Origin: Exiguobacterium acetylicum
Lineage (GTDB): Bacteria; Bacillota; Bacilli; Exiguobacteriales; Exiguobacteriaceae
DNA length: 64,000 bases
Reading direction: 5' to 3'
NCBI RefSeq assembly: GCF_019890935.1
Contig: NZ_CP082333.1
Coordinates: 708,001-772,000 of the forward strand
The translations under genes were made by a program, and so were the position numbers. Positions 57,049 through 64,000 of this stretch are shown in pieces (the first letter of the stretch is position 1; each line of letters begins with the position of its first letter). The notes under the pieces were generated by a model. The model saw only the letters and a program-made list of their open reading frames with translations, made no database searches and was not told the origin of the DNA.

Positions 57049-58704
57049 ATGGCTAACCAACCATTTTCAAGCAAAAACCGTGCAGATGTCTATAATCGAT
57101 TAACACGTGAAGAACTCGATCTACTCGTCGTAGGTGGCGGTATCACAGGTGCGGGGATCGCCCTCGATGCAGCGTCACGCGGTATGAAGATTGGCCTCGT
57201 CGAAATGCAGGATTTCGCGTCCGGTACGTCTAGTCGTTCAACGAAATTAGTCCATGGTGGTCTACGTTATTTAAAACAATTTGAAGTTCAAATGGTCGCG
57301 GAAGTCGGTAAAGAACGTGCGATCGTTTACGAAAACGGACCACACGTCACGACACCAGAGTGGATGTTGCTTCCGATGCATAAAGGCGGTACGTTCGGAC
57401 CGTTCAGTACGTCAATCGGTCTTCGTGTTTATGACTTCTTAGCAGGTGTTAAACGTTCGGAATGGCGGACGATGTTATCTGCGAAAGAAACATTGGCAAA
57501 AGAACCACTCGTCAAACAACAAGGTCTCAAAGGTGGCGGTTACTACGTTGAGTACCGCACAGATGACGCCCGTCTAACGATTGAAGTCATGAAAGAAGCG
57601 GTTGAACACGGTGCGCGCGTCGTCAACTATACAAAAGCGGAAGAAATCATCTACGATGCTGGAAAAGTCGTCGGCATGCGTGTGACGGACCTCTTGACAG
57701 GTGACGTACATGAAATCCGTGCGAAAAAAGTCGTCAACGCGACAGGTCCATGGGTTGATGAATTACGTGAAAAAGATGGCTCTAAAGTCGGGAAACAACT
57801 TCGTTTGACAAAAGGTGTCCACGTCGTCATCGATCAATCGAAATTCCCGCTTAAACAAGCGGTCTACTTCGATACACCAGACGGTCGGATGATCTTCGCG
57901 ATTCCACGTGATGGAAAAGCGTACGTTGGTACGACAGATACGTTCTTCGATAAAGATACTGCACATCCGAAGTTCACAGTCGAAGACCAAGACTACGTCT
58001 TAGACGCGATTCACTACATGTTCCCGGATGTTAAAGTGACAGCAGAAGACGTTGAATCAAGCTGGGCTGGTGTACGTCCATTGATTTATGAAGAAGGAAA
58101 AGATCCTTCTGAAATCTCTCGTAAAGATGAAGTATGGCAGTCTGAGTCAGGTCTCATCACGATTGCGGGTGGGAAATTGACTGGATACCGTAAAATGGGT
58201 GAGCACGTCGTTGATCTCGTCGCTAAACTCTTGAAAAAAGAAGAAAACGTCGCGTACGCACGTTGCTCAACGAAAAACATGCCAATGTCTGGTGGACACG
58301 TCGGCGGAGCAAAAGGATTTGCTGAATTCCTAAAAGCTCAAACAGCAACGAACGGTCTAACGACAGAAGAAGTTCAATTCCTAGCAAAACGCTACGGTTC
58401 GAACTTACCGAAAGTACTTGAATATGCAGCAGCATTCGATGCAGCAACGACAGCTCTTCCACGTTCTGTCTATGCACAACTCCACTACAGCATCGAACAT
58501 GAAATGGTCGCTCGTCCGATCGACTTCTTCATCCGCCGTACAGGTGCTGTCTTCTTCGACATCGCTTGGGCTCGTGCTCACAAAGATGCCGTCATTGAAG
58601 AGATGAAATCTGTCTTGAACTGGACAGCAGAACAAACAGATGCTTATACGAAAGAACTCGATATCGAAATCGAAGATGCAGCACATGCACTCGTGACAGA
58701 ATAA
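57049..58704 (+). CDS. glpD: Aerobic glycerol-3-phosphate dehydrogenase
   Basis: FAD enzyme at the membrane surface that oxidises glycerol-3-phosphate to dihydroxyacetone phosphate and passes electrons to quinone. The 551 residues start with the dinucleotide fold [20 protein letters not shown], followed by [20 protein letters not shown] and the substrate-domain motif [11 protein letters not shown] 57049 follows AACAGGAGGAACTATTC; the longer in-frame form would start inside the terminator hairpin. Completes the glycerol pathway with glpF and glpK but has its own leader. Confidence 0.95.
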   Translation: MANQPFSSKNRADVYNRLTREELDLLVVGGGITGAGIALDAASRGMKIGLVEMQDFASGTSSRSTKLVHGGLRYLKQFEVQMVAEVGKERAIVYENGPHVTTPEWMLLPMHKGGTFGPFSTSIGLRVYDFLAGVKRSEWRTMLSAKETLAKEPLVKQQGLKGGGYYVEYRTDDARLTIEVMKEAVEHGARVVNYTKAEEIIYDAGKVVGMRVTDLLTGDVHEIRAKKVVNATGPWVDELREKDGSKVGKQLRLTKGVHVVIDQSKFPLKQAVYFDTPDGRMIFAIPRDGKAYVGTTDTFFDKDTAHPKFTVEDQDYVLDAIHYMFPDVKVTAEDVESSWAGVRPLIYEEGKDPSEISRKDEVWQSESGLITIAGGKLTGYRKMGEHVVDLVAKLLKKEENVAYARCSTKNMPMSGGHVGGAKGFAEFLKAQTATNGLTTEEVQFLAKRYGSNLPKVLEYAAAFDAATTALPRSVYAQLHYSIEHEMVARPIDFFIRRTGAVFFDIAWARAHKDAVIEEMKSVLNWTAEQTDAYTKELDIEIEDAAHALVTE

Positions 58705-58719
58705 GCTCTCTAACTCATC

Positions 58720-58756
58720 AAGGAATCAAGATCAATATGATCTTGATTCCTTTTTT
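58720..58756 (+). terminator. Terminator after glpD
   Basis: GGAATCAAGATCA / TGATCTTGATTCC, 13-bp perfect stem with a 3-base loop and six Ts. Confidence 0.92.
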
Positions 58757-58849
58757 GTATATTCGTATTGGCGCGGGCGGAAAGATTGCAACTCTGTCTA
58801 GAGGCGACTATGCTTAATGTATGAAATTGCACAAAAGGAGAGAACACAG

Positions 58850-59530
58850 ATGAAAGTAGAAGTATGGTCAGATTACGCATGTCCGTTTTGTTATATTGGG
58901 AAGCGTCGCTTAGAACAAGCGATTGCGAACGAAAAGTTAGATGTCGAGGTCGAATTCAAGAGCTTTGAACTCGATCCAGATGCACCAGCAGTACCGACGC
59001 AAGGCTTATACGAAATTCTTGCTTCAAAATATGGAACGACTCTCGAGCAGGCACGGAATATGTCGCAAGGTGTCGTTGATACGGCACGTCAGGAAGGCTT
59101 GCACTACGAGATGGATCGTGTCATCCCAGCCAATACATTTGAGGCTCACCGTCTGACTCAATTCGCTAAAAAACATGGTAAGATGAATGCAGTATCAGAA
59201 GCCTTGTTCACAGCGTATTTCATGAATGGAGAAGATCTGAATGACCCAGCCATTCTGACACGGATCGCAGTAGATGCTGGACTTGCTGAAGCAGACGTCA
59301 CAGCGTTTCTTGCGTCAGAAGAACTGGCGACAGATGTTCGAGAAGAAGAAGCGATGGCACAACAACTGGGTGTTCGTGGTGTACCGTTCTTCGTCTTCGA
59401 CCGGAAATATGCGATTTCAGGCGCACAACCAGTGGAAGCATTCGAACAAGTCTTCGCGAAGATGCGCCAAGAACAAACACTTGAAGTCATCGCTGAAGGT
59501 GACGCGTGTGGTGTTGACGGCTGTAACTGA
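58850..59530 (+). CDS. DsbA-family (FrnE-like) thioredoxin-fold oxidoreductase
   Basis: A 226-residue cytoplasmic protein of the DsbA/FrnE/YwbO group, without a signal peptide. The thioredoxin motif CPFC (Cys11, Cys14) lies at the start of the first helix (WSDYACPFCYIGKRRLEQAI) and GVRGVPFFVFDRKYAISGAQ holds the cis-proline loop, with a helical insert between. An extra cysteine pair ends the protein (GDACGVDGC), seen in some FrnE proteins. AAAAGGAG lies 7 bases before ATG 58850. Likely a disulfide or thiol oxidoreductase; partner unknown. Confidence 0.88.
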   Translation: MKVEVWSDYACPFCYIGKRRLEQAIANEKLDVEVEFKSFELDPDAPAVPTQGLYEILASKYGTTLEQARNMSQGVVDTARQEGLHYEMDRVIPANTFEAHRLTQFAKKHGKMNAVSEALFTAYFMNGEDLNDPAILTRIAVDAGLAEADVTAFLASEELATDVREEEAMAQQLGVRGVPFFVFDRKYAISGAQPVEAFEQVFAKMRQEQTLEVIAEGDACGVDGCN

Positions 59531-59569
59531 TCACATTATGATTCCATCACAAAGGAGCACGAAACCCTT

Positions 59570-60559
59570 ATGAAATTCATCTTCCACCCTGAGATTCGCG
59601 ATGCGCGAATCAATCTCGCTGTCGAAGAATTCATCTTGAACAACCTAAACGTCAATGAAGAAGACTATTTCTTGTTTTATATCAACGGTCCGTCGATCAT
59701 CGTCGGAAAAAACCAGAACACGAACGAAGAAGTCAATTTGAAGTATGTCGAGGAAAACGGGATCCACGTCGTCCGTCGTCTTTCAGGTGGTGGCGCTGTG
59801 TATCACGACGAAGGAAACTTGAACTTCAGTTTCTTGACAAAAGATGACGGTGATTCGTTCAACAACTATAAAAAGTTCACGGAGCCAGTCGTACAAGCGC
59901 TGCATAAACTCGGTGTCGAAGCGGAGCTATCCGGACGAAACGATATTCATGTCGGAAGTCGGAAAATCAGTGGGAATGCCCAGTTCACGACGAAAGGACG
60001 GATGTTTAGTCACGGTACATTGATGCTCGATTCGAACATCGAAGAAGTCGTCAATGCGCTTGTCGTCAGTGAAGAGAAGATGCGCTCTAAAGGCATCAAA
60101 TCAGTCCGAAGTCGTGTCGCGAATATCTCGGAATTCCTGTCAGAACCGTTGACGATGGAACAATTCGTCGATCATCTCCTTGCTTCGATCTATGAAGGAA
60201 AAGAGATTGAACGGTATATCTTAACCGAAGAGGACTGGGATAAAGTACGTGCCATCTCAGCAGAACGTTATGGCAACTGGGAGTGGAATTTCGGAAAATC
60301 GCCGAAATTCGACGTCATCCATAAAAAACGTTTCCCGATCGGTACGATTGACTTCCGATTGAACGTCAAAAAAGGCATCATTGAAGAAGCGAAGATTTAC
60401 GGTGACTTCTTTGGTGTCGAGGATGCAGAAGAAATCGCACGGGCGCTCGAAGGTTCACGCTATGATCGCGCGTCACTTCGCGAAGTGCTCGGTCGGTACG
60501 AATTGAAAAAATATTTCGGTGCCGTCGAACTAGATGAGGTGCTAGACGTTTTAGCGTAA
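59570..60559 (+). CDS. lplA: Lipoate--protein ligase A
   Basis: Activates free lipoate with ATP and attaches it to E2 and GcvH lipoyl domains. The 329 residues contain the catalytic-domain motifs RRLSGGGAVYHDEGNLNFSF and GRNDIHVGSRKISGNAQF (with the catalytic Lys), plus a C-terminal accessory domain from about 250 as in two-domain LplA. AAAGGAG lies about 12 bases before the ATG. No lipoyl-dehydrogenase genes are adjacent. The transcript runs into a terminator that overlaps the next gene's start region. Confidence 0.93.
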   Translation: MKFIFHPEIRDARINLAVEEFILNNLNVNEEDYFLFYINGPSIIVGKNQNTNEEVNLKYVEENGIHVVRRLSGGGAVYHDEGNLNFSFLTKDDGDSFNNYKKFTEPVVQALHKLGVEAELSGRNDIHVGSRKISGNAQFTTKGRMFSHGTLMLDSNIEEVVNALVVSEEKMRSKGIKSVRSRVANISEFLSEPLTMEQFVDHLLASIYEGKEIERYILTEEDWDKVRAISAERYGNWEWNFGKSPKFDVIHKKRFPIGTIDFRLNVKKGIIEEAKIYGDFFGVEDAEEIARALEGSRYDRASLREVLGRYELKKYFGAVELDEVLDVLA

Positions 60560-60570
60560 GTCTTTATGGG

Positions 60571-60608
60571 AAAACTCCTTCTATCAACTGCATAGGGGGA
60601 GTTTTTTT
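60571..60608 (+). terminator. Terminator hairpin that contains the next gene's ribosome binding site
   Basis: AAAACTCCTTCTAT (60571-60584) pairs fully with ATAGGGGGAGTTTT (60592-60605) around the loop CAACTGC, with two G-T pairs, followed by more Ts to 60608. The right arm is the Shine-Dalgarno AGGGGGAG of the SDR gene, whose ATG is at 60610. The hairpin can both end the lplA transcript and hide the SDR start. Confidence 0.85.
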
Positions 60609-60609
60609 C

Positions 60610-61497
60610 ATGGGCTATAATAAAGATAATTTTTTAGAAGGTTCGTTGACGGACTTTATTGATTTTGAACGGATTTCAGAAGGATTACCAAAAACGGAGG
60701 ATGAACAGCCGTTACCATATTATGAGCGTGATGATTATAAGGCAGCAGGAAAATTAGAAGGAAAAGTCGCGATTGTCACAGGCGGCAACTCTGGAATCGG
60801 TCGTGCTGTCTCAATTGCTTATGTCCGAGAAGGAGCAAAAGTCGTCATCGCCTTCTACGGTGATCAAGAAGGGGCAGAAGAAACGAAGGCTCGCCTTGAG
60901 GAATTAGGCGGCGAAGTCCTACTTTCTAAAGGGGATATCGGAGATGCAGATTACTGTGAAACACTCGTCCAAAAAACGATCGATCGTTTCGGTCGCTTAG
61001 ATATCATCGTCAATAATGCGAGTATGCAAAAACCAGAAGATAGTCTGAAGGACATCACAGACGAGTCAATGGAAAAGACGTTCAAGACGAATATCTTCGG
61101 AATGATGCGTCTTGCCCGTGCTGCCTTACCGCACCTTTCACTCGGTTCTGCCATCATCAATACGACATCGTCGACGGCATACGAAGGGAACGCGCTTTTG
61201 ATTGACTATTCTGCGACGAAGGGCGCAATCGTCAGCTTCACGCGGAGTCTTTCGATGAACTTAGCGAAAGAAGGCATTCGTGTCAATGCTGTCGCACCGG
61301 GTCCGATCTGGACGCCGCTCATCACGGAAACGTTCCCACATGAATCAGTCAAGACATTCGGGAAAAATACACCGATGGATCGCCCAGGGCAGCCGGCTGA
61401 GATGGCATCGGCATATGTTTTCCTCGCGTGTAACGATTCAAGTTATATGACAGGACAAGTCCTTCACTTAAACGGTGGCGTCATCGTCAACGGTTAA
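60610..61497 (+). CDS. SDR-family oxidoreductase (YhdF/YhxC-like)
   Basis: NAD(P)-dependent short-chain dehydrogenase, probably a stress-related enzyme of unknown substrate. The 295 residues have the roughly 45-residue N-terminal extension of the YhdF/YhxC/YhxD group, then the cofactor loop TGGNSGIG (57-64), NNAS (135-138), and the catalytic set Ser187, Tyr200 and Lys204 (YSATK). Its AGGGGGAG ribosome binding site lies inside the preceding terminator stem, so expression from lplA read-through would be blocked. No promoter of its own could be placed with certainty. Confidence 0.9.
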   Translation: MGYNKDNFLEGSLTDFIDFERISEGLPKTEDEQPLPYYERDDYKAAGKLEGKVAIVTGGNSGIGRAVSIAYVREGAKVVIAFYGDQEGAEETKARLEELGGEVLLSKGDIGDADYCETLVQKTIDRFGRLDIIVNNASMQKPEDSLKDITDESMEKTFKTNIFGMMRLARAALPHLSLGSAIINTTSSTAYEGNALLIDYSATKGAIVSFTRSLSMNLAKEGIRVNAVAPGPIWTPLITETFPHESVKTFGKNTPMDRPGQPAEMASAYVFLACNDSSYMTGQVLHLNGGVIVNG

Positions 61498-61508
61498 AAA
61501 GAAACTCT

Positions 61509-61524
61509 GTGAAAACGTTTCCAA
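61509..61524. promoter_or_regulatory. cre-like site before lcfA
   Basis: GTGAAAACGTTTCCAA matches the CcpA consensus with two mismatches. It lies above a TACACT-like -10 (61532-61537) and about 100 bases before the lcfA start, so it may repress fatty acid use when sugar is present. Confidence 0.45.
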
Positions 61525-61537
61525 AAAGTGTTACACT

Positions 61538-61576
61538 ATCCATACGGTCGCTTTTGACTACGTATGGATTTTTTTT
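61538..61576 (+). terminator. Terminator after the SDR gene
   Basis: ATCCATACG / CGTATGGAT stem with an inner GTC/GAC pairing, then eight Ts. Confidence 0.85.
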
Positions 61577-61581
61577 ACGTA

Positions 61582-61601
61582 AAAAATGAATAGTCATTCA
61601 T
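61582..61601. promoter_or_regulatory. FadR-like operator before lcfA
   Basis: AAAAATGAATAGTCATTCAT; its complement contains TGAATGACTATTCAT and fits the B. subtilis FadR consensus WTGAATGAMTANTNATTCAW at 18 of 20 positions. It lies just above the lcfA ribosome binding site, so binding would block transcription. In Bacillus, FadR represses fatty acid breakdown genes until acyl-CoA is present. Confidence 0.75.
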
Positions 61602-61621
61602 TCGAAAGGGGAATTTTGCTC

Positions 61622-63169
61622 ATGCTTGGATTGATTCAATCCGTCGAAGAAACTGCTCGAACACATCCGGATTCAACGGCGTATGTGTTTGAGGACACGC
61701 AAGTCAGCTATCGTGAGTTTGTCGAGAAGTTTCACCGGGCAGCCGGTGCGCTCGAAGCGAACGGGATCCGAAAAGGCGATCATGTCGCGCTGATCTTAGG
61801 GAATAGCCCAGCATTCCTAGTGGCATATTACGCCATCATGAAACAAGGGGCAATCGCGATTCCAATCAACCCTACATATACACCGGATGAAATCGGGTAT
61901 ATCCTGATGAACGGTGATGTGAAGGGGATTTTAGGGATTGCACCGCTCGTCGAAGCTGCAAAAGATCGTCTCGTGCATTTACCGAATCTCAAGATTGTCG
62001 TCTCTGTTCCTTACGCGGATCAAGAAGGACCGAACGAAACACATCAACAAGTGACGTTCATCACGCTCGATCGCTGGCTCGAAATCGAACATCCATTGAC
62101 AGAAGTGACGAATGAACTGGACGACATCGCTGTCATTCTCTATACGAGTGGAACGACAGGAAAACCAAAGGGTGCGATGTTATCCCACCGTAATCTGACG
62201 TCGAATGCGCGCTCGATTGGGGATTATCTACATGTATCCAGTAGCGACCGGACACTTGCCGTATTACCAATGTTCCATGTCTTTTGCTTGACGGTCGTCG
62301 TCAATGCTTCACTCGCACATGGAGCGTCAATCATCATTGCTTCACGTTTTTCACCACAAGAGACGTTTGAGTTAGCAAAAAAAGAACAGGTGACGATTTT
62401 TGCGGGTGTACCGACGATGTATAATTTCTTACTTCAAACCGTGAAGGCTCATCCGGAATATGCGACCTATTTTGAATCAACACGTTTGTTCGTCTCAGGG
62501 GGAGCGAGTCTTCCAGTGCCGCTTCTTGAAGCATTTGATCGAACATTCCAATGTCATATCCTCGAAGGATATGGTTTATCGGAAGCATCACCCGTCACTT
62601 GTTTCAATCCGGTCAATGGTGTTCAAAAACCAGGCTCGATTGGAACATCGATCGTCGACGTCGAAAACAAAGTCGTCGATGAACTCGGACAAGAATTACC
62701 AGATGGTCAAGTCGGAGAATTGATCGTTCGGGGACCAAACGTCATGACGGGTTATTACAAGATGCCGGAAGAGTCGCAAGCGACGTTACGCGATGGCTGG
62801 TTATATACAGGTGATTTGGCTCGTCGAGATGAAGACGGGTATTTCTATATCGTCGATCGCAAAAAAGATATGATCATCGTCGGTGGTTACAATGTCTACC
62901 CGCGTGAAGTCGAAGAAGTCCTCTACCAACATCCGAACGTCATTGAAGCCGCCGTCATCGGCATACCGGATGAGGAGATGGGCGAAGCCGTCAAAGCATT
63001 CGTTGTTGCTCGTGAGACGATGACGGAAGAGGAAACGCAGGCATTCTGTGCTACATCACTCGCGAAATATAAATGTCCGACACAGATTGAGTTCATTGAT
63101 CAATTACCTCGTAATACGACCGGGAAGATTTTACGGACCGTGTTGAAGAAACAACCGACGAATTCATGA
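61622..63169 (+). CDS. lcfA: Long-chain-fatty-acid--CoA ligase
   Basis: Activates fatty acids with ATP and CoA for degradation or lipid use. The 515 residues are a full ANL-superfamily enzyme, a little shorter than B. subtilis LcfA. Motifs: ILYTSGTTGKPKGAMLSHRN (AMP binding), GYGLSEASPVTCFNPV, GWLYTGDLARRDEDGYF and the C-terminal hinge VDRKKDMIIVGGYNVYPREV. ATG 61622 follows GAAAGGGGAATTTTGCTC; an in-frame ATG at 61586 lies inside the FadR-like operator. Other beta-oxidation genes are not adjacent. Confidence 0.92.
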   Translation: MLGLIQSVEETARTHPDSTAYVFEDTQVSYREFVEKFHRAAGALEANGIRKGDHVALILGNSPAFLVAYYAIMKQGAIAIPINPTYTPDEIGYILMNGDVKGILGIAPLVEAAKDRLVHLPNLKIVVSVPYADQEGPNETHQQVTFITLDRWLEIEHPLTEVTNELDDIAVILYTSGTTGKPKGAMLSHRNLTSNARSIGDYLHVSSSDRTLAVLPMFHVFCLTVVVNASLAHGASIIIASRFSPQETFELAKKEQVTIFAGVPTMYNFLLQTVKAHPEYATYFESTRLFVSGGASLPVPLLEAFDRTFQCHILEGYGLSEASPVTCFNPVNGVQKPGSIGTSIVDVENKVVDELGQELPDGQVGELIVRGPNVMTGYYKMPEESQATLRDGWLYTGDLARRDEDGYFYIVDRKKDMIIVGGYNVYPREVEEVLYQHPNVIEAAVIGIPDEEMGEAVKAFVVARETMTEEETQAFCATSLAKYKCPTQIEFIDQLPRNTTGKILRTVLKKQPTNS

Positions 63170-63177
63170 CTGTCTCA

Positions 63178-63205
63178 AGAACTTCAGGTTTCTGAAGTTC
63201 TTTTT
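63178..63205 (+). terminator. Terminator after lcfA
   Basis: AGAACTTCAG / CTGAAGTTCT, 10-bp perfect stem with a 4-base loop, then Ts. Confidence 0.9.
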
Positions 63206-63235
63206 CTGTGCATAGACAAGAAGGAGGGGATACGA

Positions 63236-63670
63236 ATGAATATCGCATTGATTGCACATGATGAGAAAAAGGATGAGATGATGGGCTTTACACGGGCTTA
63301 CGCCGCATTCTTTAAGAAAAATACATTATACGCGACAGGAACGACCGGACAACGGATCATGGAAGCAACCGATCTGCACGTCCATCGCTGTAAGTCAGGT
63401 CCACTCGGCGGGGATCAGGAAATCGGAGCGCTTGTAGCACAAGGAAAAATCGATATCGTGATTTTTTTACGGGATCCACTGACGGCCCAACCTCATGAGC
63501 CGGACGTCTCCGCACTCATTCGATTATGTGATGTGTACGATTTACCGCTTGCGACGAATGTCGGAACTGCTGAAATTTTAATCAATGGCCTCGAACAAGG
63601 ACAATTTGATTGGAAGGAAATCATTCGAAAACGCCATGAACTGGAACAACAAAAGTTTTTAGACGATTAA
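63236..63670 (+). CDS. mgsA: Methylglyoxal synthase
   Basis: Converts dihydroxyacetone phosphate to methylglyoxal, a bypass that frees phosphate when triose phosphates build up. The 144 residues are close to B. subtilis MgsA. Motifs: [37 protein letters not shown] and FLRDPL with the catalytic Asp. AAGGAGGGGATACGA precedes the ATG. Its substrate is the product of GlpD, encoded 4.5 kb upstream, although the genes are not in one operon. Confidence 0.94.
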   Translation: MNIALIAHDEKKDEMMGFTRAYAAFFKKNTLYATGTTGQRIMEATDLHVHRCKSGPLGGDQEIGALVAQGKIDIVIFLRDPLTAQPHEPDVSALIRLCDVYDLPLATNVGTAEILINGLEQGQFDWKEIIRKRHELEQQKFLDD

Positions 63671-63684
63671 TTTCATGAGAACGC

Positions 63685-63713
63685 TTCTCATTTTCGTTTG
63701 AGCATGCTATAGT
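63685..63713 (+). promoter_or_regulatory. Possible promoter of the 51-residue gene
   Basis: TTCTCA (63685-63690), 17 bases, TATAGT (63708-63713), about 50 bases above the start codon. The -35 is weak. Confidence 0.45.
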
Positions 63714-63766
63714 CAGTTTGAGGATGATACTGATTATCAATTGCGATGGAAAAGGTGGCGAAGAAA

Positions 63767-63922
63767 ATGGAGATTCTATTAATGACGGGTGTAACGGTAT
63801 TGCTAGGAGGCGGCGTTGGATTTTTGACGCACGTCGTAAAAATGGAACGTCGTCAACAGGCAACACCTGTGACTTCAAAGAACGAGCAAGTAGCGTATCC
63901 AGCGCTCCGTCTCGTCAAATAA
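63767..63922 (+). CDS. Predicted 51-residue single-pass membrane protein
   Basis: Not assignable to a family. The reading begins MEILLMTGVTVLLGGGVGFL, one hydrophobic segment of about 20 residues with a GGG run, followed by a basic stretch (VVKMERRQQ) and a polar tail ending AYPALRLVK. AAAAGGTGG lies about 8 bases before ATG 63767, two stop codons (TAA TAG) end it, and a perfect terminator follows within 20 bases. Promoter-like sequence is upstream. The positive charges after the segment suggest N-terminus out. Short enough to be missed by common gene callers. Confidence 0.6.
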   Translation: MEILLMTGVTVLLGGGVGFLTHVVKMERRQQATPVTSKNEQVAYPALRLVK

Positions 63923-63941
63923 TAGAAAATTTATGACTTCG

Positions 63942-63974
63942 CCTTTCTTTTCTTTTGAAAAGAAAGGTTTTTTT
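63942..63974 (+). terminator. Terminator after the 51-residue gene
   Basis: CCTTTCTTTTC / GAAAAGAAAGG, 11-bp perfect stem with loop TTTT and seven Ts. Confidence 0.9.
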
Positions 63975-64000
63975 GAATTATTATCCACTCTCCCATAATT

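Noticed and set aside
61586..61621. N-terminal extension of lcfA from ATG 61586
   Set aside because: That ATG lies inside the FadR-like operator and has no ribosome binding site, while ATG 61622 has both a site and a family-like N-terminus.

Overview
This window looks like ordinary core chromosome of a low-to-mid-GC Gram-positive bacterium of the order Bacillales, and the gene set and order fit Exiguobacterium best (an inference, no search was run). The evidence is a Bacillus-like 23S/5S rRNA and tRNA cluster, strong AAAGGAG-type ribosome binding sites, a Bacillus-type glgCDAP operon, CcpA/TnrA/FadR/GlpP-type control sites, and a block (yheB-yheA, yhaM, prsA, hpr, yhaH, hit, ecsAB, hemEHY) that recalls one region of the Bacillus subtilis chromosome, rearranged.

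Layout. 1-4320: the 3' part of a 23S rRNA gene, a 5S gene with its own promoter-like sequence, and 15 tRNA genes ending in two identical tRNA-Gly(UCC) genes and a terminator. 4350-6490: queG, ogt, trmL (tRNA modification and DNA repair). 6490-9030: a 30-residue membrane protein, a YufK-like membrane protein and a class A penicillin-binding protein. 9237-15429: glycogen operon glgC-glgD-glgA-glgP, without glgB. 15470-19550: a sulfurtransferase, phosphoglucomutase (which links glucose-1-phosphate to glycolysis), an aldo/keto reductase and a small coiled-coil-like protein. 19670-23310: an amino-acid-type ABC importer lacking an ATPase, an MsmX-type sugar ATPase with a cre box, and a PucR-type regulator.

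23380-33310: yheB-yheA, a YhzC-like protein, dinB, a CorA transporter, yhaM, namA, prsA, hpr, yhaH, hit and a single-pass TcaA/PEGA-like protein. 33340-41365: two tandem GlsB/YeaQ-like membrane proteins with a SigB-like promoter, ecsAB, a divergent amt/tnrA pair around a perfect TnrA box, and hemE-hemH-hemY (coproporphyrin-dependent haem synthesis). 41499-53640: cardiolipin synthase, a HAD phosphatase, mscL, a highly structured intergenic element, a UvrD-like helicase, two acetyltransferases, a GH32 sucrase, a membrane diguanylate cyclase, an ABC-2 exporter and a YczE-like protein.

53810-58704: glpP, glpF, glpK, glpD. Both the glpF and glpD leaders have a promoter, a shared short motif and a terminator, which fits GlpP antitermination. 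58850-63922: a DsbA-family protein, a lipoate-protein ligase, an SDR oxidoreductase whose Shine-Dalgarno lies inside a terminator hairpin, a long-chain acyl-CoA ligase with a FadR-like operator, methylglyoxal synthase and a 51-residue membrane protein.

I saw no phage, transposon, CRISPR array, restriction system or obvious genomic island. The observations most worth a second look are the multi-helix element at 44335-44490, the hairpin that buries the SDR ribosome binding site, the small membrane proteins, and the promoter between 23S and 5S.
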